From Kalaharituber pfeilii (taxonomy: Eukaryota > Ascomycota > Pezizomycetes > Pezizales > Pezizaceae), in assembly GCA_015179045.1 (NCBI GenBank), contig WHUZ01000009.1:496001-560000 (forward strand): DNA of 64,000 nt. Direction: 5' to 3'. The notes beneath the pieces were generated by a model, which made no database searches, was not told the DNA's origin, and saw only the letters and a list, made by a program, of their open reading frames with translations. This document shows, piece by piece, positions 21,910-33,923 of this stretch (the first letter of the stretch is position 1; every line of letters starts with the position of its first letter). The translations under genes were made by a program, and so were the position numbers.

Positions 21910-23411
21910 CTTCAAGAGTAAACTCAACTCACGGGTATAGTATTGAACAGACGAGTATCAAGAATAACTTCACAGGTGCACTCAGAACGAATATAAGACG
22001 TTATCAGCAATTGACAGCGAACATGAAGAACGTCTACAAGAGAGCGTGTAACCCAGCTCAAGTTTATACTACTTTCAAAGAAGTAGGTAGCCCAGAAGCA
22101 TGCCCTGTAAATCTTTGGCTTCCGATCAATGACACGAGGCCGGCAGGAGATACGGCCTGTTACCAGCACCCCCCTCGTAATCCATCACGGCATTATTCTG
22201 ATTGCTGATTGAGCGACAGCCGCGGAGTTATCTCACCCCTAGCTCAAAACCTATCTGTGTGCCAATGAAATGACTTTAGGAAAAAACTTATCAGTAGATT
22301 GTGGAGACACCGATTCTGATGTGGCCAGGAAGTGGACTAGGGGGGGAGCGGTAATTCGAGCGCAAGGATACGTACCTCTCTAGATTGGGCCCGCCTTGGA
22401 TGAACACAGGCTGATCTATGACCCAATGGATGCCGCGTGAATTCAGGTCGACTCTCTAGGCAGAGGAGCATGACGCCCATGACTTGACTGACGGATGACG
22501 CTACATTGAAGCGGCGCCTACACGCATTGTGGGCTATCCAATAAGTGAGCCGAGGCATTCATAACTGCCACTAATGATTGAGCATCCTGCCGGAAAGGTT
22601 CCTATCGGCTCACATTTGCCTCGTCGTGCAGGCCAGCTGAGATTTCGCCACATTCCGGGCTGGAAAATTGCACCAGAATATAACTACGGAATTCAATTTC
22701 CAGACTCACTCTACAATTAGCTTGTCAGGTTTATCCCCTTATTACAAGGTAAGTATACGTACATACAGACTTTATTGAGTTCCCTGAACAGGCGTTGCAC
22801 AATATGCCCGAGAAAGAGATTTCCGTACGCCGTGACGAGGTCGAGATGATCCATGTCCAATGTGTCAGAGAAGATAAGTCGCGATGACTATGGTCATTAG
22901 TAATTTCTATCCCTAACGCCCCCATACCTCGTCTGAGACTAGGGTGGAGTAAGATTGGCAAGTGTGCAATCAGCCACTTGTACTCAAAGCAGCTAAGGTG
23001 GAAAATCAATATTCCGAACGGGCTTGCATGAACGCGGTAGATTACCTAGCGTGGATGCTGCTTACTCGTGAGGGACTTCACGTTTCTATATTTGCAACTC
23101 TCTTTGTTCCCACCCATGCGTGCTCCACACAGTCGTTCCTGATGTCAAATTGACAGCTGCGAACTTTTGTCCACGATGCAGGTCGTCACCTGCACTTCGG
23201 GCTGGCTGAGACAGCCAGCTCCAAAAGGGCGTATCGCAGCAGCAAGTTAGGCTGGAGCATCCCACGCCAAGGGCACTATCGGCAGATCATCAGCAGTTGT
23301 GAGCCTCGTAAGACGTTTAGTTCGTTGTAGTCAATTTTATCTGTGCCAGCTGATAGGGTTCATGTGAGTACGGTGTTTGTGCGATGAGAGAGGATCGAGC
23401 AGATCTTCAAG
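21910..23411. other. Nitrate reductase upstream region
   Basis: First part of the 3.6-kb divergent region between nitrate reductase and the nitrate transporter. Apart from the NirA/GATA motif cluster near 22.2 kb, I see no gene and no repeat. Confidence 0.5.
22220..22293 (-). promoter_or_regulatory. NirA-type and GATA-factor (AreA/NIT2) sites upstream of nitrate reductase
   Basis: On the minus strand, CTCCGCGG (complement of 22220-22227) matches the NirA consensus CTCCGHGG. It is directly next to AGATAA (complement of 22228-22233). A second GATA site, TGATAA, is the complement of 22288-22293. They lie about 310-385 bp upstream of the nitrate reductase start. In Aspergillus, NirA (nitrate-specific) and AreA (nitrogen-repression) act together on such pairs. 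Binding here is inferred from the motifs only. Confidence 0.55.
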
Positions 23412-23822
23412 ATGAATCTCACAGACAATATACCCCCACCGTGTATTGAAAACACTACCCCACACCTGGTGGAGTGTGAGCAAGTTTCAGAAGAACATAA
23501 GTACTGTAGAGAGGATCGACAGTACCGTGATGACAGTGGCATCAAAGGTATTATGACCAGAGGCTCGTCTAGTGATGAATGATACTGTGTGGCAGAACCT
23601 TATGATGTGTGTGCAGGTGTGGGGTATTCGGAACCCTGTTGCATTCGCGGTCATGATCCTGAATGGGACTGTTTGATATACGAACAAAGCAACGAAGGCT
23701 TCTCCACGCGCCACGATAGTGGACAAGATTACAATGGGGTTGAATTCCCATATTTAGTAACTGTGGGTGAGTGTGCCAAGAAACCAGCGTTTATGATTAC
23801 AATTCACTTGTATGAAGTATGA
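23412..23822 (+). CDS. Possible small protein gene between nitrate reductase and transporter
   Basis: Low-confidence model with exons 23412-23547 and 23596-23822, joined by a 48-nt GTATTA...GGCAG intron that removes an in-frame TGA and keeps the frame; 120 aa. The product is acidic and moderately Cys-rich (for example VCAGVGYSEPCCIRGHDPEW). No signal peptide or known domain is visible. It may equally be chance or a decayed gene. A transcript would settle it. Confidence 0.22.
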
Positions 23823-24898
23823 TACTTGCTTATCAGCCAATACCGCATGAAGTCCACTCGTATGCTTTCGAATGTCACTGCGGGTGACGAAGTAAGTATT
23901 CTGCTTGAATTGCACGTGTGATTTCCAATTTGGCCCGGCCCCGCCGGCCTATTTTGCTCAGCTGCCTTGCCCCGCTCCCCTCAGCAGGTAAGCGTTTCAT
24001 GTACATAGAATGAATCCGCAGTTGGGCATCCAGGCTAGGTGCGAGCCTGGCTGGGGCTGGAAATTGATATGATGCTTCACATACGTACGCTCTGCCATCA
24101 GCTCATCGGCAATGTATTATTAATTATTGGTGGAATCAAGTGCGGCCTTCGAATTCGTGTCCTGAGAAGCGGTAACAGTTCCCGAAAAAAAAAACGAGTA
24201 TCTTCCTGATAAGATTCTTATGACGTCTCAATTGCTCTGATGATGATGATGCACGGTGCACGTTGATAGCTGATTGTCCCAATTCGGTATCTGTGCGCGA
24301 TCCATGGTCATATCTATAAGCTAAGCAGATATAACGTGCTCTCCATTCAAGCCTCCTTACTTATCAGTTATCATGTAGGATGGACGGGATTTGCTGGGCA
24401 ATCTAAACGTATCATACAATGGAAATGCCAGCTTTCGCTTGGTGGCTGCTGCCTCCCGGCTGCAGCCTTAGTCTGGTTGCGCACGCGACCAGCGCTGTCT
24501 GGAGACAAGCGGGCAATTGCAACGCGAGGAACATGCCCAACTGAATGAACTGAACACTGAACGCATATCGCGGAGAGATGTCACCTTGTCTCTTGTCTGC
24601 CATCCCCGCCCCGCCGGGTCGTGGTCGAATCTGGTTTGACTGCGCACGCCTAGGCCGCCCACTAAAAGCCACCGTGGTGCAGGATTTCTGCACCCATGCA
24701 AGATTGTAGCCTGGGCTGGCTTATCTGCAAATTTGCACCCCTGCTGCACTGTCTTGGTCCCGGCCGCTTCGGCCCAGCCAGCAAGCAGCCTATGCCCGTA
24801 GCGCTGGTTCGTAACCATCCCCCCCGACCACCGCTCACAAACATGCGAAGTATGATGATTCCTCCCGGTGGGCGCGGCATCCCTCTGCCTCTCCAGTG

Positions 24899-24908
24899 CT
24901 CCGCGGAG
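24899..24908. promoter_or_regulatory. Palindromic NirA-type site CTCCGCGGAG
   Basis: A perfect 10-bp palindrome that contains the NirA consensus CTCCGHGG on both strands. It is about 670 bp upstream of the nitrate transporter start, within the divergent nitrate reductase/transporter region. The role is inferred from motif and location. Confidence 0.45.
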
Positions 24909-25245
24909 AAGCTGCTGCTGCGGCTTGTACCCAGATCCTGGAGAAGCTCGCGCTGCTGGACCCCACCCATACCAATGTACGGGACCTCTCAAGTCTCGTG
25001 AATTTCGAAGCCCTCCGACTGTTGCTTCCGACATACGCCGATAGACCTGTGAGGCGCACCACTAGTGCCTCTGAGCCGCGGCTGGAATATGTATGCTCCC
25101 TGATGACTATCGGCTATTGCATAGCGCAGGAGTCACGATTGCCGTTTGAAAGGTCGGTCACAGAGCCGTCATGAATGCCTCCTCCGATATGACGGCCGCA
25201 CTTGATCGAATCCTCAAGCTGATCACGTAGCACCAAGCTACGCTC

Positions 25246-25358
25246 TTATCTACAAGCATGTTGATAATTACAGGCGTGGGATGTACTTTCCAACTGATAT
25301 ACTGCCAACTGTCTTGAAATCTGGGGCATCTGAAAATTTGATAGGGGCCCTCTGATAA
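25246..25358 (+). promoter_or_regulatory. Cluster of four GATA-factor motifs upstream of nitrate transporter
   Basis: HGATAR motifs on either strand: TTATCT at 25246-25251, TGATAA at 25262-25267, TGATAG at 25339-25344, TGATAA at 25353-25358. All lie 215-330 bp upstream of the transporter ATG. The density fits AreA/NIT2-type nitrogen control of a nitrate permease, though single motifs are common by chance. Confidence 0.45.
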
Positions 25359-25572
25359 AAGGCCCTACGCTTCTTCCTCATCGAACACGGCAATTCAACC
25401 TCTGCCCGCCATCACCCACTCACCTGAGAGCTTCCGGTTGCCCTGCTCCTCAAACAAAGTTGCGGGTGTTTGTCAAAGTCGAGTTTTCGCAGCCCGTTGG
25501 CATCACTGGACCGACTGCCTACTTTGTCAATATTTTTTACGTAACCAATTACCCTTTTCGAAAGTACCAACA

Positions 25573-27275
25573 ATGGGGATCTCAGTACTATGGACAGCGC
25601 CCGAAATCAATCCCATCAACAAGAAGGCACGCGCAGTGCCTATGCTTAATCCAATAAACCTTTATGGCCGAACATTTTTCTTCTCGACCTTCGGGTTCAT
25701 GATTGCGTTCATGTCCTGGTACGCCTGGACGCCATTGGTACGTGTTTGATTCGCCTCCTACCTATTGCTTTCCGCAATCTTGCAGTCTGAATCTAACATT
25801 GCGATTGATTTTACAGCTCTCCAAAACGATCAAGAAGGACCTCCATCTCAGCCAGACAGAGGTTGCAAACTCAAATGTTCTTGCACTGACAGCCACGTAC
25901 GTCCTTGGGCTTCCAACCCTATTTCTAACTTATGACCCAAGATCACTTGAGCTAACACAATCGGCCGCGCAGTCTTCTTGTCCGTGTCATCGTTGGCCCG
26001 CTATGTGACCGCTTTGGCCCACGTCTCGTCTACATTGGTTTGCTTCTCGCAGGTGCCGTTCCTACGGTCATGGCCGGCCTCGTTACTTCTGCTCGTGGGG
26101 TTATGGCTATTCGCTTCTTTGTCGGTATTCTCGGTGGAACTTTCGTCCCTTGCCAGGTATGGTCTATGCAGTTTTACGATAAAAATGTTGTCGGCACAGC
26201 GAACGCTCTCATGGCAGGCATTGGAAATGCTGGTGGTGGTATCACCTACTTTGTCATGCCTGCAATTTTCGACAGCTTGGTCAAGTATCAGGGCCTCACG
26301 GAGCATGTTGCATGGAGAGTGAGCTTCATCGTGCCATTCTGCTTGATTACGACCACTGCGTTGGGGATGTTGTTCTTGTGCGAAGATACACCAACAGGAA
26401 AGTGGGCCGACCGGAATAAAGTTGTCAGCACTCCAAATGCATCCAGCACTGGTGTTGTGGTCGACCTGCCAAACAATGGCAAACTCACAATGGACGCACC
26501 AGCAGCTCCTTCGAACTCCTCAACAAGCGATACCACCAATGAGAAGAAGATTGACAAGGAAGCCGCCGCATTGGATATCTGTGAAGGTTCTATCGAGGCT
26601 CCACAGCTTGGCCAACTCGAAATTGCACGGGCAGAGGTCGTGAAGCCACCTACTTTTAAAGACGGACTCCGTGTGTTTTGCTCACTTCAGTGCATGATGC
26701 TTGCGCTCCCTTACGCTTGCTCTTTTGGCGGTGAACTTGCAATAAACGCTATTCTCGGTGCATACTACATGTCTCGCTTCCCTACATTAACTCAGACCAC
26801 CTCAGGACAGTGGGCGGCCATGTTTGGTCTCTTGAACGTGTTTTTCCGTCCTTTCGGTGGTATGATTTCTGACATCATCTATCGCTATACCAACCACTCG
26901 GTCTCTGCTAAAAAGTTCTGGCTCGTTTTCCTTGGTGTCTCACAGGGCGCAATGTGCTTGGCCATTGGTCTTCTCAACACACGCAGCCAGGCCACGATGT
27001 TTGGCTTGGTAGCTGGCCTGGCCTTCTTCATGGACGCGAGCAACGGTGCGAACTTTGCGGTCGTGCCACATGTGTTCCCACAGCAGAACGGTATACTCAG
27101 TGGATTTGTCGGTGCAACTGGGAACCTGGGAGGTGTGATCTTTGCTCTCATCTTCAGGTTCAACGGCACAAATTACAGCAGGGTTATCTGGATCATTGGT
27201 GTTATCTGTGTGGCAGTGAATATTGGAATATCGTGGATCAGAGTCATTCCAAAGGGCCAGATTGGAGGAAGATAA
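25573..27275 (+). CDS. nrtA: NRT2/CrnA-type high-affinity nitrate transporter (major facilitator superfamily)
   Basis: Three exons: 25573-25737, 25817-25896, 25973-27275; introns GTACGT...ACAG and GTACGT...GCAG, in phase; 515 aa (Aspergillus CrnA is 507 aa). It should import nitrate (and possibly nitrite) across the plasma membrane with protons. Features: N-terminal [18 protein letters not shown], first membrane helix; [14 protein letters not shown], the MFS loop 2-3 motif; [18 protein letters not shown], a nitrate-signature segment; a long hydrophilic loop between helices 6 and 7 (about residues 225-295), typical of fungal NRT2; a second signature [16 protein letters not shown] near the end. 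The start at 25573 was chosen because upstream in-frame sequence is not membrane-like and [14 protein letters not shown] resembles family N termini. It is divergent from nitrate reductase and likely co-regulated through the shared GATA/NirA sites. Confidence 0.95.
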
Positions 27276-28621
27276 TTTTCCACTGCACCTGTTTTTGTGT
27301 TTTTGCAACTGTTACTTTCTACGAACTTGTGTATTTTTTGTTTGATCATGTGCTACTAAGTGTTATTACAGCTTCCTTTGGCATAGGGGAGCTTCAGGAG
27401 TATGTAATGTTACTCCATTTTAAGTATGAGTATTACGAGCAAAAAACTCAGACGGCGGTGGCGGCTTTATTTTATCTAGCTATGGTGTACCTAAATTTTG
27501 GGATTCGCTGTTATTTTCTTGTGTTCTCTTATGTTTTTTCCTTTTTTTTCCTTTTCCGGTCTTTGGGTTGGGGCGTATAATATTTAACGTTTCTTTTTAT
27601 TTCTTTTCCTTTGGTTTGGCTTGTTTTTGTGGGTTCTCATTTTTTTCCTTTTTCTGGGATATTGTCTTGATAGGGAGTAACAAATATATACTTTTACTAT
27701 AGAGTGGTGAATCAAGAAGATATTTACTGCTTCATAATGCACGGATTTAATGCCCACATACACTTGTGATGACATTTGAATTGAGAGGGTTACTTGTTAG
27801 GTTTCGCAGTTGCAATTGTTTTCCTGTTGCTACAGCCTGCAGTCGTGACAATGCATGGCACGAATACTAGTCACGTGATGGTGTGGTTCGAAATCTAACA
27901 CATGCGCAGGGCCAGAATGACTATGGATGCAGAATACTGATGTTTTGATTTGTAACATATTGCTGGGGCTTTACTACTGTATACATAGTGCTGCGAGACT
28001 ATATCTTCAACATCCGGATCCTCCGGCGGACCTATGTAGGCAGGTCTAATGCCTATCGCCAGATCTCTAGTCCAATACATGTTTACACACTCCCAAATCT
28101 CGATCTCACAAAATACCATACTTCACAGCCAAGCAGATTTCCCACCGCCATTTTTGTTTTTTGCACAAATTTCCGTTAACATGTTTTAAATTCCGAGATT
28201 TTACTTTTTTTTAATTTCAAAATAATCTCCGCGGAGCTAAGCTGATGGATCGACGAAGGAAGGTTGGAATACTGATTGCGTAATGAGCCGCAAGTGCCGA
28301 TCAAGAAAACGTTCATACTTGCCTCGCTGGGTAGTTACAAGCTTTATTCTTTTGCGTAGCTAAGCTTCTACGGATCTACATACCCATAAACTCCATAGTC
28401 TCGGCATCTATAGCAATCCGATCCCGCGCGCCCGCCTACACGACGCCTTGACGTTGATCGGGATTTTATGTGCCAAACGTTTTTTGACGCAATTTCGCGC
28501 GGGACGTTGCGGCTTCTGCAGGGCCTTCATGCATACCTTTACTTTGGTTGCTTAAATATAGGTTGTTTTATACGTAAGGACATATGTGGGTAGGGGTAGG
28601 GGTGTATATGTACGGAGACGG

Positions 28622-28660
28622 GTATGTATGTATGTATGTATGTATGTATGTATGTATGTA
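28622..28660. repeat. (GTAT)n microsatellite
   Basis: About nine to ten uninterrupted copies of the tetramer. Confidence 0.95.
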
Positions 28661-29269
28661 CATATACGTAGGGTGGAACTCGGGAATCGCGGCAACGGGC
28701 CTGCAATTCGATGGATTTACATAAGGGGCCAGGGGGATTCGGGAGTTCGGCAGGCTAGGGCGGGGGGGAAGGGGGGCGCGGGGGTGGTAAGCAGAGATTT
28801 GGACGTGGGTATATAAAGTATTTCGATGATGTGTTGTGTGGTCGGTTTGGTCGATCATGCGCATTTCGCATGCACATGTGGGTTTATGTTATGTAATTTT
28901 TTGCTTGGATTCGGGAATATATTCGCAAGAAAGGAAGGCCGGAAGTGGCGGAAGCAACGGAGAGAGGAACGGGAAGCAAAGGAAATGAAGCATGAACGTA
29001 CGGTTAGGCTATGTATGCGTGTATGTGCCTATGTATGTATATATGATACAGGAGGTACGTGTGGAGTAATACGTCAAGTACTAAAGGTTATTGATCATGA
29101 AAACTGGGAACGTGAATCCAGCAGGTCATGACGAGCTTTCGTGATATCTTGACGGAGGGGTTCAAAATAGCATTTACATACATACATCCATACAAAAAGT
29201 GCATAAAGAGAGAGTCGGTTTCTTATAGCTTACATTCATTAATACAGTTCGGAGGCTGTTGAGAACAAT

Positions 29270-29425
29270 GAAATATTGCGAACAAAGGTTAAGGACAAAG
29301 GAACAAGGATTAAAGAATCAAGGTTATAGATAAAGCAACAAGGATAAAGAATCAAGGAATGGAGTTAAGATAAAGGAACAAAGAATCAATGGAACCAAGG
29401 ATAAAGGAACAAAGGAAAGAACGGT
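29270..29425. repeat. Degenerate purine-rich tandem repeat
   Basis: Variants of GGAACAAGGATAAAGAATCA recur with irregular spacing of about 15-25 bp. Function unknown. Confidence 0.7.
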
Positions 29426-30169
29426 GCGCATCAAAGACACTGTGATATCAAAGGAACCCATCTCTGTTGAAGGAAGCTATGAAAGGAACTGTCATAGTCA
29501 AAGGAAATGTTCGACGGAAATGAGACTGGTGAACATAAATAGGTTGGAGATGTACTGCACCAAAAAATTAAGAAATTAAGCGACCAACGATTCTCTTTGA
29601 TGCACCTTGCCCTTGTATTTTGCACAGAGGCCATTGACCCGACCGAGCACGTGACCGGAGGTATCGATAAAGCGAATGTATTATTACCTATCCTAGTACT
29701 ACTTCTATGTTGTAGTTTTCTATTTTGTTTGTATGCAAAAAAAAAAAACTTATTGTTTCTTCTTTTTTTTTTTTTTTTTTTCTTTTTTTTGTACTTGCGT
29801 TAAGTATGAGGTACTTAACCTCATATATGAAAAGAAATTAAAAGGCCTTGGTTGGGAGTTCTCTAGGTTTAATATTACTCAATGTAACATAGGAAGTGTA
29901 CTCGTGCCCAGACTATTATTTAGGTCTCCGGTAGCAAGTCTACTTGGCTACATAAAATTCAAACGAAAATATTTTGCTATAATAATTTCCTCCAATTTGA
30001 AATATTGGTACATATACGTATACTAGGATGCTAACTTAATGGCAAAGGCTCGATGTCTGTAGAGCTACAGTATATCCAGCACGTGATCACTAAGTAACTT
30101 GAGCGCACCATATTTTCAATTACATGATATAACCAAAATATCCAAGTATGTAACACAGTTAGCTTGAAA

Positions 30170-30345
30170 TATCCAAGCTCCTCTCTTCCGCCAGTCGAGC
30201 TTTTGAAGATGGTAGAGTCATCGCGGACAAGTGATGCTGCGCTGTAAACGACTTCAGCTCACGTATGCGCAGCAGAGCTCACAAAAATCGCTCCCGAAAT
30301 CACGGGGTCTATACCTCGCTTAAGGTTTGGCAATTTCTGTCTCGT
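30170..30345 (-). repeat. Relic of lectin-unit upstream region
   Basis: The stretch around CGAGCTTTTGAAGATG, GCTGTAAACGACTTCAGCTCAC and CTCGCTTAAGGTTTGGCAATTTCTGTCTC aligns in order with the region upstream of lectin copies A and B (32.65-32.80 and 35.85-35.99 kb). It implies a further, now lost copy of the duplication unit to the left of copy A. Confidence 0.55.
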
Positions 30346-30718
30346 AAAGATGTGAGTACTGGGGTCGTTACGTTGGAGAGTTCTTTTCTTGCACCGTGCT
30401 CGTTCTTTTCTCTGTTCTGTATTCGCTAGGTACAGGTGGGACCCCGCCCAGTCCAACTCACAAGTCCAGAGTGCAACAAATCCTCCTTCCACTTTCCGCA
30501 GTCAACACCTCCTCCCGCTTTCCCAATTCTCATGCCCACAGTACCAACTTATAGTTCACTTTACGATAGTGTTCAATGCGTCCCTCCTCCCCGCATCTGC
30601 CTTCTCCGCAACCCTATATAAGATCCAGTGAGCTGGTTGTACGGAACTATGTTGTTCACGTTTTCCCGATACGAAATTAGAACTCGCTCCAGTTAGGATG
30701 GAATACGTTCTTTTTGAA

Positions 30719-32175
30719 CTACACCAGCGACATCGGTGCTGGGGATATTCCTCGGATGACATCATAGGTCCTTATCCCCGCCTCCCCCCCTGCCTCGAGC
30801 CAGAACAGATTGATAATTGTGTCATCTTCCGTATCCCACTCAAGTGTAACAAAATTAGTCCGCACCGGTTCACTTCCTTGCAGAGGAAAAGGTCCCTCCC
30901 ATCCAGTTGCCCTTGTGGACTTGTGATAAACAACTGTTTCTCGAGACCCAGAGTGGGTAAATATCCTGGGTAATGGGGAAAAGCATATGCACATTGTGGT
31001 AGAACTATCGAAAGGCCCGCTTAAGGGAACCGACCACGAATACACGCGACCTTGTCCAGTAATATCTGGAGACAGGTCAGCCCCGTTTGATGATGAGAAC
31101 AATAGATGGAAAAAATTCTTGGAATCTTACTATGGGGCCACATGCTGAACCCAATGCGCTTATCACGAAGCAGATAATAAACCCTTTCCCAACATGACCA
31201 GTGGCCATTATAATCTACCCCAGATGCAAGGAATGAATGCCGAAGGGGAAGCTGTAGACATCTTGGGCCAGGTGTCCACCGTCCCCGGAATTTCTCAGCA
31301 CCATCAATCATATCCAGAGGATCATGTATGAAACACAGCTGCCGAATTTCATAATTTGCATCATGGTACCACAAGTTTACTTTAAATGTAAGGTTGTCTT
31401 TCAAAAAAGAACCCAAGTTGGCAGATAGCTTTGAATCAGGCCCGGCAGCAATCGTTAGGTCATTGAGTGTACCGTCGCACCATGTTTTACCCCAATCAGT
31501 GGAAATACGCTATTGATTGAAGAATTGCATTGTTGCGCTGACAGTTAGCCCAGTCTTGTTTGGTAGGTTTACCTCGGTATTTGTATACCTCGCAGACCAA
31601 ATTCGACTCATCCAGGAAAAAGACCCATCGCTATATATTGCAAGTAACATGGACTGGTGGTTAGTTTATTTACCCCCTATTGACACTATCCCATCTCATG
31701 AGCAAAAGCACAATAATTTAGGTTGCCCACCTTCAGGCCATTTGCCCATGATACAGCAGTTAATGGTGTATGTGGTTTGACTGTGCCTGAAGCCACACAT
31801 ACTATAGAATACAATCTCCATGTAAATGGGTGCTCAATAAGCAAGAATTTTGACTGCCAAATCATGCCTATCATTCAATGGGAGTAGATATTACAATTAG
31901 CAGTTACAATCAACTGAAGATGACTGGAAATTGAGTGGTGTTCATACCAGTTGTGCTCTGCCAATATAGACATGCAAACCGTCCATGTGAGGTTTCAAAT
32001 GTGATACCAGCAAGGCTTGAATCTGTGTCAGCACTCTAAATTCATGTTAGCATGGTGGTGTAAGATATCAAAAGCTAGCCCAATGTTGGAAATTGGTCAA
32101 TGAATGACATCCAGCTGGTTTGCATACTAGGGGTGGTCTATGCTCAGTATCAGAGGTCACAGTGGGTGTCTCCAT
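30719..32175 (-). CDS. Fucose-lectin-like beta-propeller protein, copy A
   Basis: Six exons: 32128-32175, 31948-32035, 31731-31867, 31589-31630, 31131-31509, 30719-31065; all GT-AG, all in phase; 346 aa. It starts METPTVTSDTEHRPPL. Repeated blade-like segments follow, for example LTAVSWANGLK, then WVFFLDES, then DWGKTW with GTLNDL, and later FVTLEWDTEDDTIINLFWLE, resembling the fungal fucose-specific lectin fold (six-bladed propeller, about 310 aa). No signal peptide, so probably cytosolic like other fungal propeller lectins, which bind fucosylated glycans. Exon 4 is only 42 nt. The donor GTATAC was chosen because it is the only one that keeps phase with exon 5 in all three copies. Its C terminus is about ten residues shorter than in copies B and C. 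The family call rests on motif pattern; sugar-binding residues were not verified. Confidence 0.72.
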
Positions 32176-33923
32176 CCCACTCGAGAATCCCGAAAGGCTT
32201 TCGGACGGCCTTCTCACGGGACTACCGCCCCTAGGCACGAAATTCATGCAGTGCAGGAATCTGTGATTGAATGAAATGGATCCAGATCAGCGGAGCAATG
32301 TATAAATGCTTAGCCGGTTGAAGTATGGGGCAGGGAAGTGCTGGAAGAGCTGAAGTGACCAAAAGAGGAAAATTCTTTGTATAAATGAAAGGGTTTGGAG
32401 AAAAAACGCTGACGGCTACGTGCGATAACATCTGACAGCTAGCTTCTCCACCTCACTGATTGTTTTGGGGCCTGCGAATGATAAGCTGCATGCAAAACAC
32501 GTGAGGCGCAAGCATTACTGACATTGGGCACTGGCATGCGGCTATGTATTAAAGGGTATCCGACCACTTCACATAGCAACCAGGTTCCATATCATAAATC
32601 TACAGTTTAGTTAGGCGTAAGTTAAAACCAATTTAATCTCATATCAAAGATTCCCAATCGAGCTTTAGATGCTATTATGTTGCTGTAAACAATTAACTTC
32701 AGCTCACCTCTATCGGACAAGATTCCACTCAACGTCATGCGGCCTGAAATTACTCTCGCTTAAGCCTTGGCACTTTCTTTCTCAGGGTAAGTCTGGGGGA
32801 CAAATGGATTTGGAAGCCACAAGTTCTTCATGCCAGTTCACATAATGCTTTCGGAACCTATAGTATTCCACAAAGTCAGCTATCTGTGTTGAATAGACCG
32901 GATAGGCTGCTGTGTGTGTAGGTACGGAGTTGTGTTTCTATGTGAGATACTGTACCTACTGTACCAGTACCGTTTGGGTAACGATGTGCAACCTGTTACG
33001 CTGAGCACCTTGGCGCCCGTTTTGCACCCTCCCCACGCCCAAATGTCAGGCATCCTCACAGAATATATCTCTGATATGTGCGATGAATTAATTATAGACT
33101 ATATTGACTATGTTGATTCTGAACTTGAAGGGGAAAAAGCAAAAATGCTATAACCTATAGCATCTACAGTTGTATCACCTTTGTACCTTATGAAATAACC
33201 TCCTCCAGTACCCACTAGCAAATACTCACACTCTGCAACACTACAGCCTGCTCATGCAATAGTGGGAATAGTACTACCAGTGCTATATTACAATAGATGG
33301 TTAGTAAAGCTCAAGATCTGCAACATTGGGCTGTATGTTCCTGTATATAGGTATTGTGCATAACCAAGTTATTGCGCATTTTTCGGATTCTACAACAGAA
33401 CTTTTTGTGAGTGCAAATAGCCCTCAAGTGGGCTCAAATTGAAGCCAGAGCATGGTAGAATATATGGAATTATCTTCCGCATATTCATTGAACCTATTTT
33501 TAGGATATGAGTAGTGGCCTATTTGGTATATACCAAATCCTATGCTAGGCATACTCTGAGCTGCCAAGTGTCAATGATGCTACCTGAGATCTTATTCATC
33601 TTGAAGTATACTCTATTAACCATGCCGAGGAAATATAGCAAGTGTAGTCGTGTCATGAGTCACCACGATCGTAGAGTGAGCATGCCATACTGGTAGCACT
33701 TCTGGGACTGCATGAAGCCTTGTGCGTGCCGGACACGTTGCCTGACCTATACTTTTCTTCGCTGGAAACAGACTCCACCACTTTTTTCATAAATTAAAAA
33801 TCCACTTATGCTTCACTCCGACAATGTTCAATCTCCCCCAGCCTGCTGTCTCCGCTACCCTATATAGCTACAGTGAGCTGATTATACAGCACTATAATAT
33901 TTTCCTTTTCCTCATAACGGGGA
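32176..33923. other. Upstream region of lectin copy A and 3' flank of copy B
   Basis: The first ~750 bp are shared with the upstream regions of copies B and C, including an AAAACACGTGAGG segment with a CACGTG core and ATCCGACCACTTC. The next stretch to about 33700 is unique, with no gene (the 32914-33153 and 33514-33696 frames lack motifs). The last 200 bp are shared with the 3' flanks of copies A and C. Confidence 0.65.

Larger units (their letters stand above)
23823..25572. other. Intergenic upstream of the nitrate transporter
   Basis: GC-rich from 24400 to 25150, with overlapping open frames on both strands (24468-25034 minus, 24896-25174 plus). None shows a recognised motif. The plus-strand frame at 24896 has protein-like composition but no start context or partner exons. 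A palindromic NirA site lies at 24899 and GATA sites at 25246-25358. Confidence 0.45.
27276..30718. other. Intergenic between nitrate transporter and lectin array
   Basis: 3' flank of the transporter, T-rich to about 27660. A (GTAT)n microsatellite is at 28622-28660 and a degenerate AAGGAACAAGGATAAAG-type repeat at 29270-29425. A palindromic CTCCGCGGAG is at 28227-28236. A relic of the lectin-unit upstream region is near 30170-30345. No gene seen. Confidence 0.55.

Noticed and set aside
24468..25034. 188-codon minus-strand frame in the transporter upstream region
   Set aside because: GC-rich sequence is open on both strands here. The product has no motif and low-complexity composition, and a NirA palindrome lies within it.
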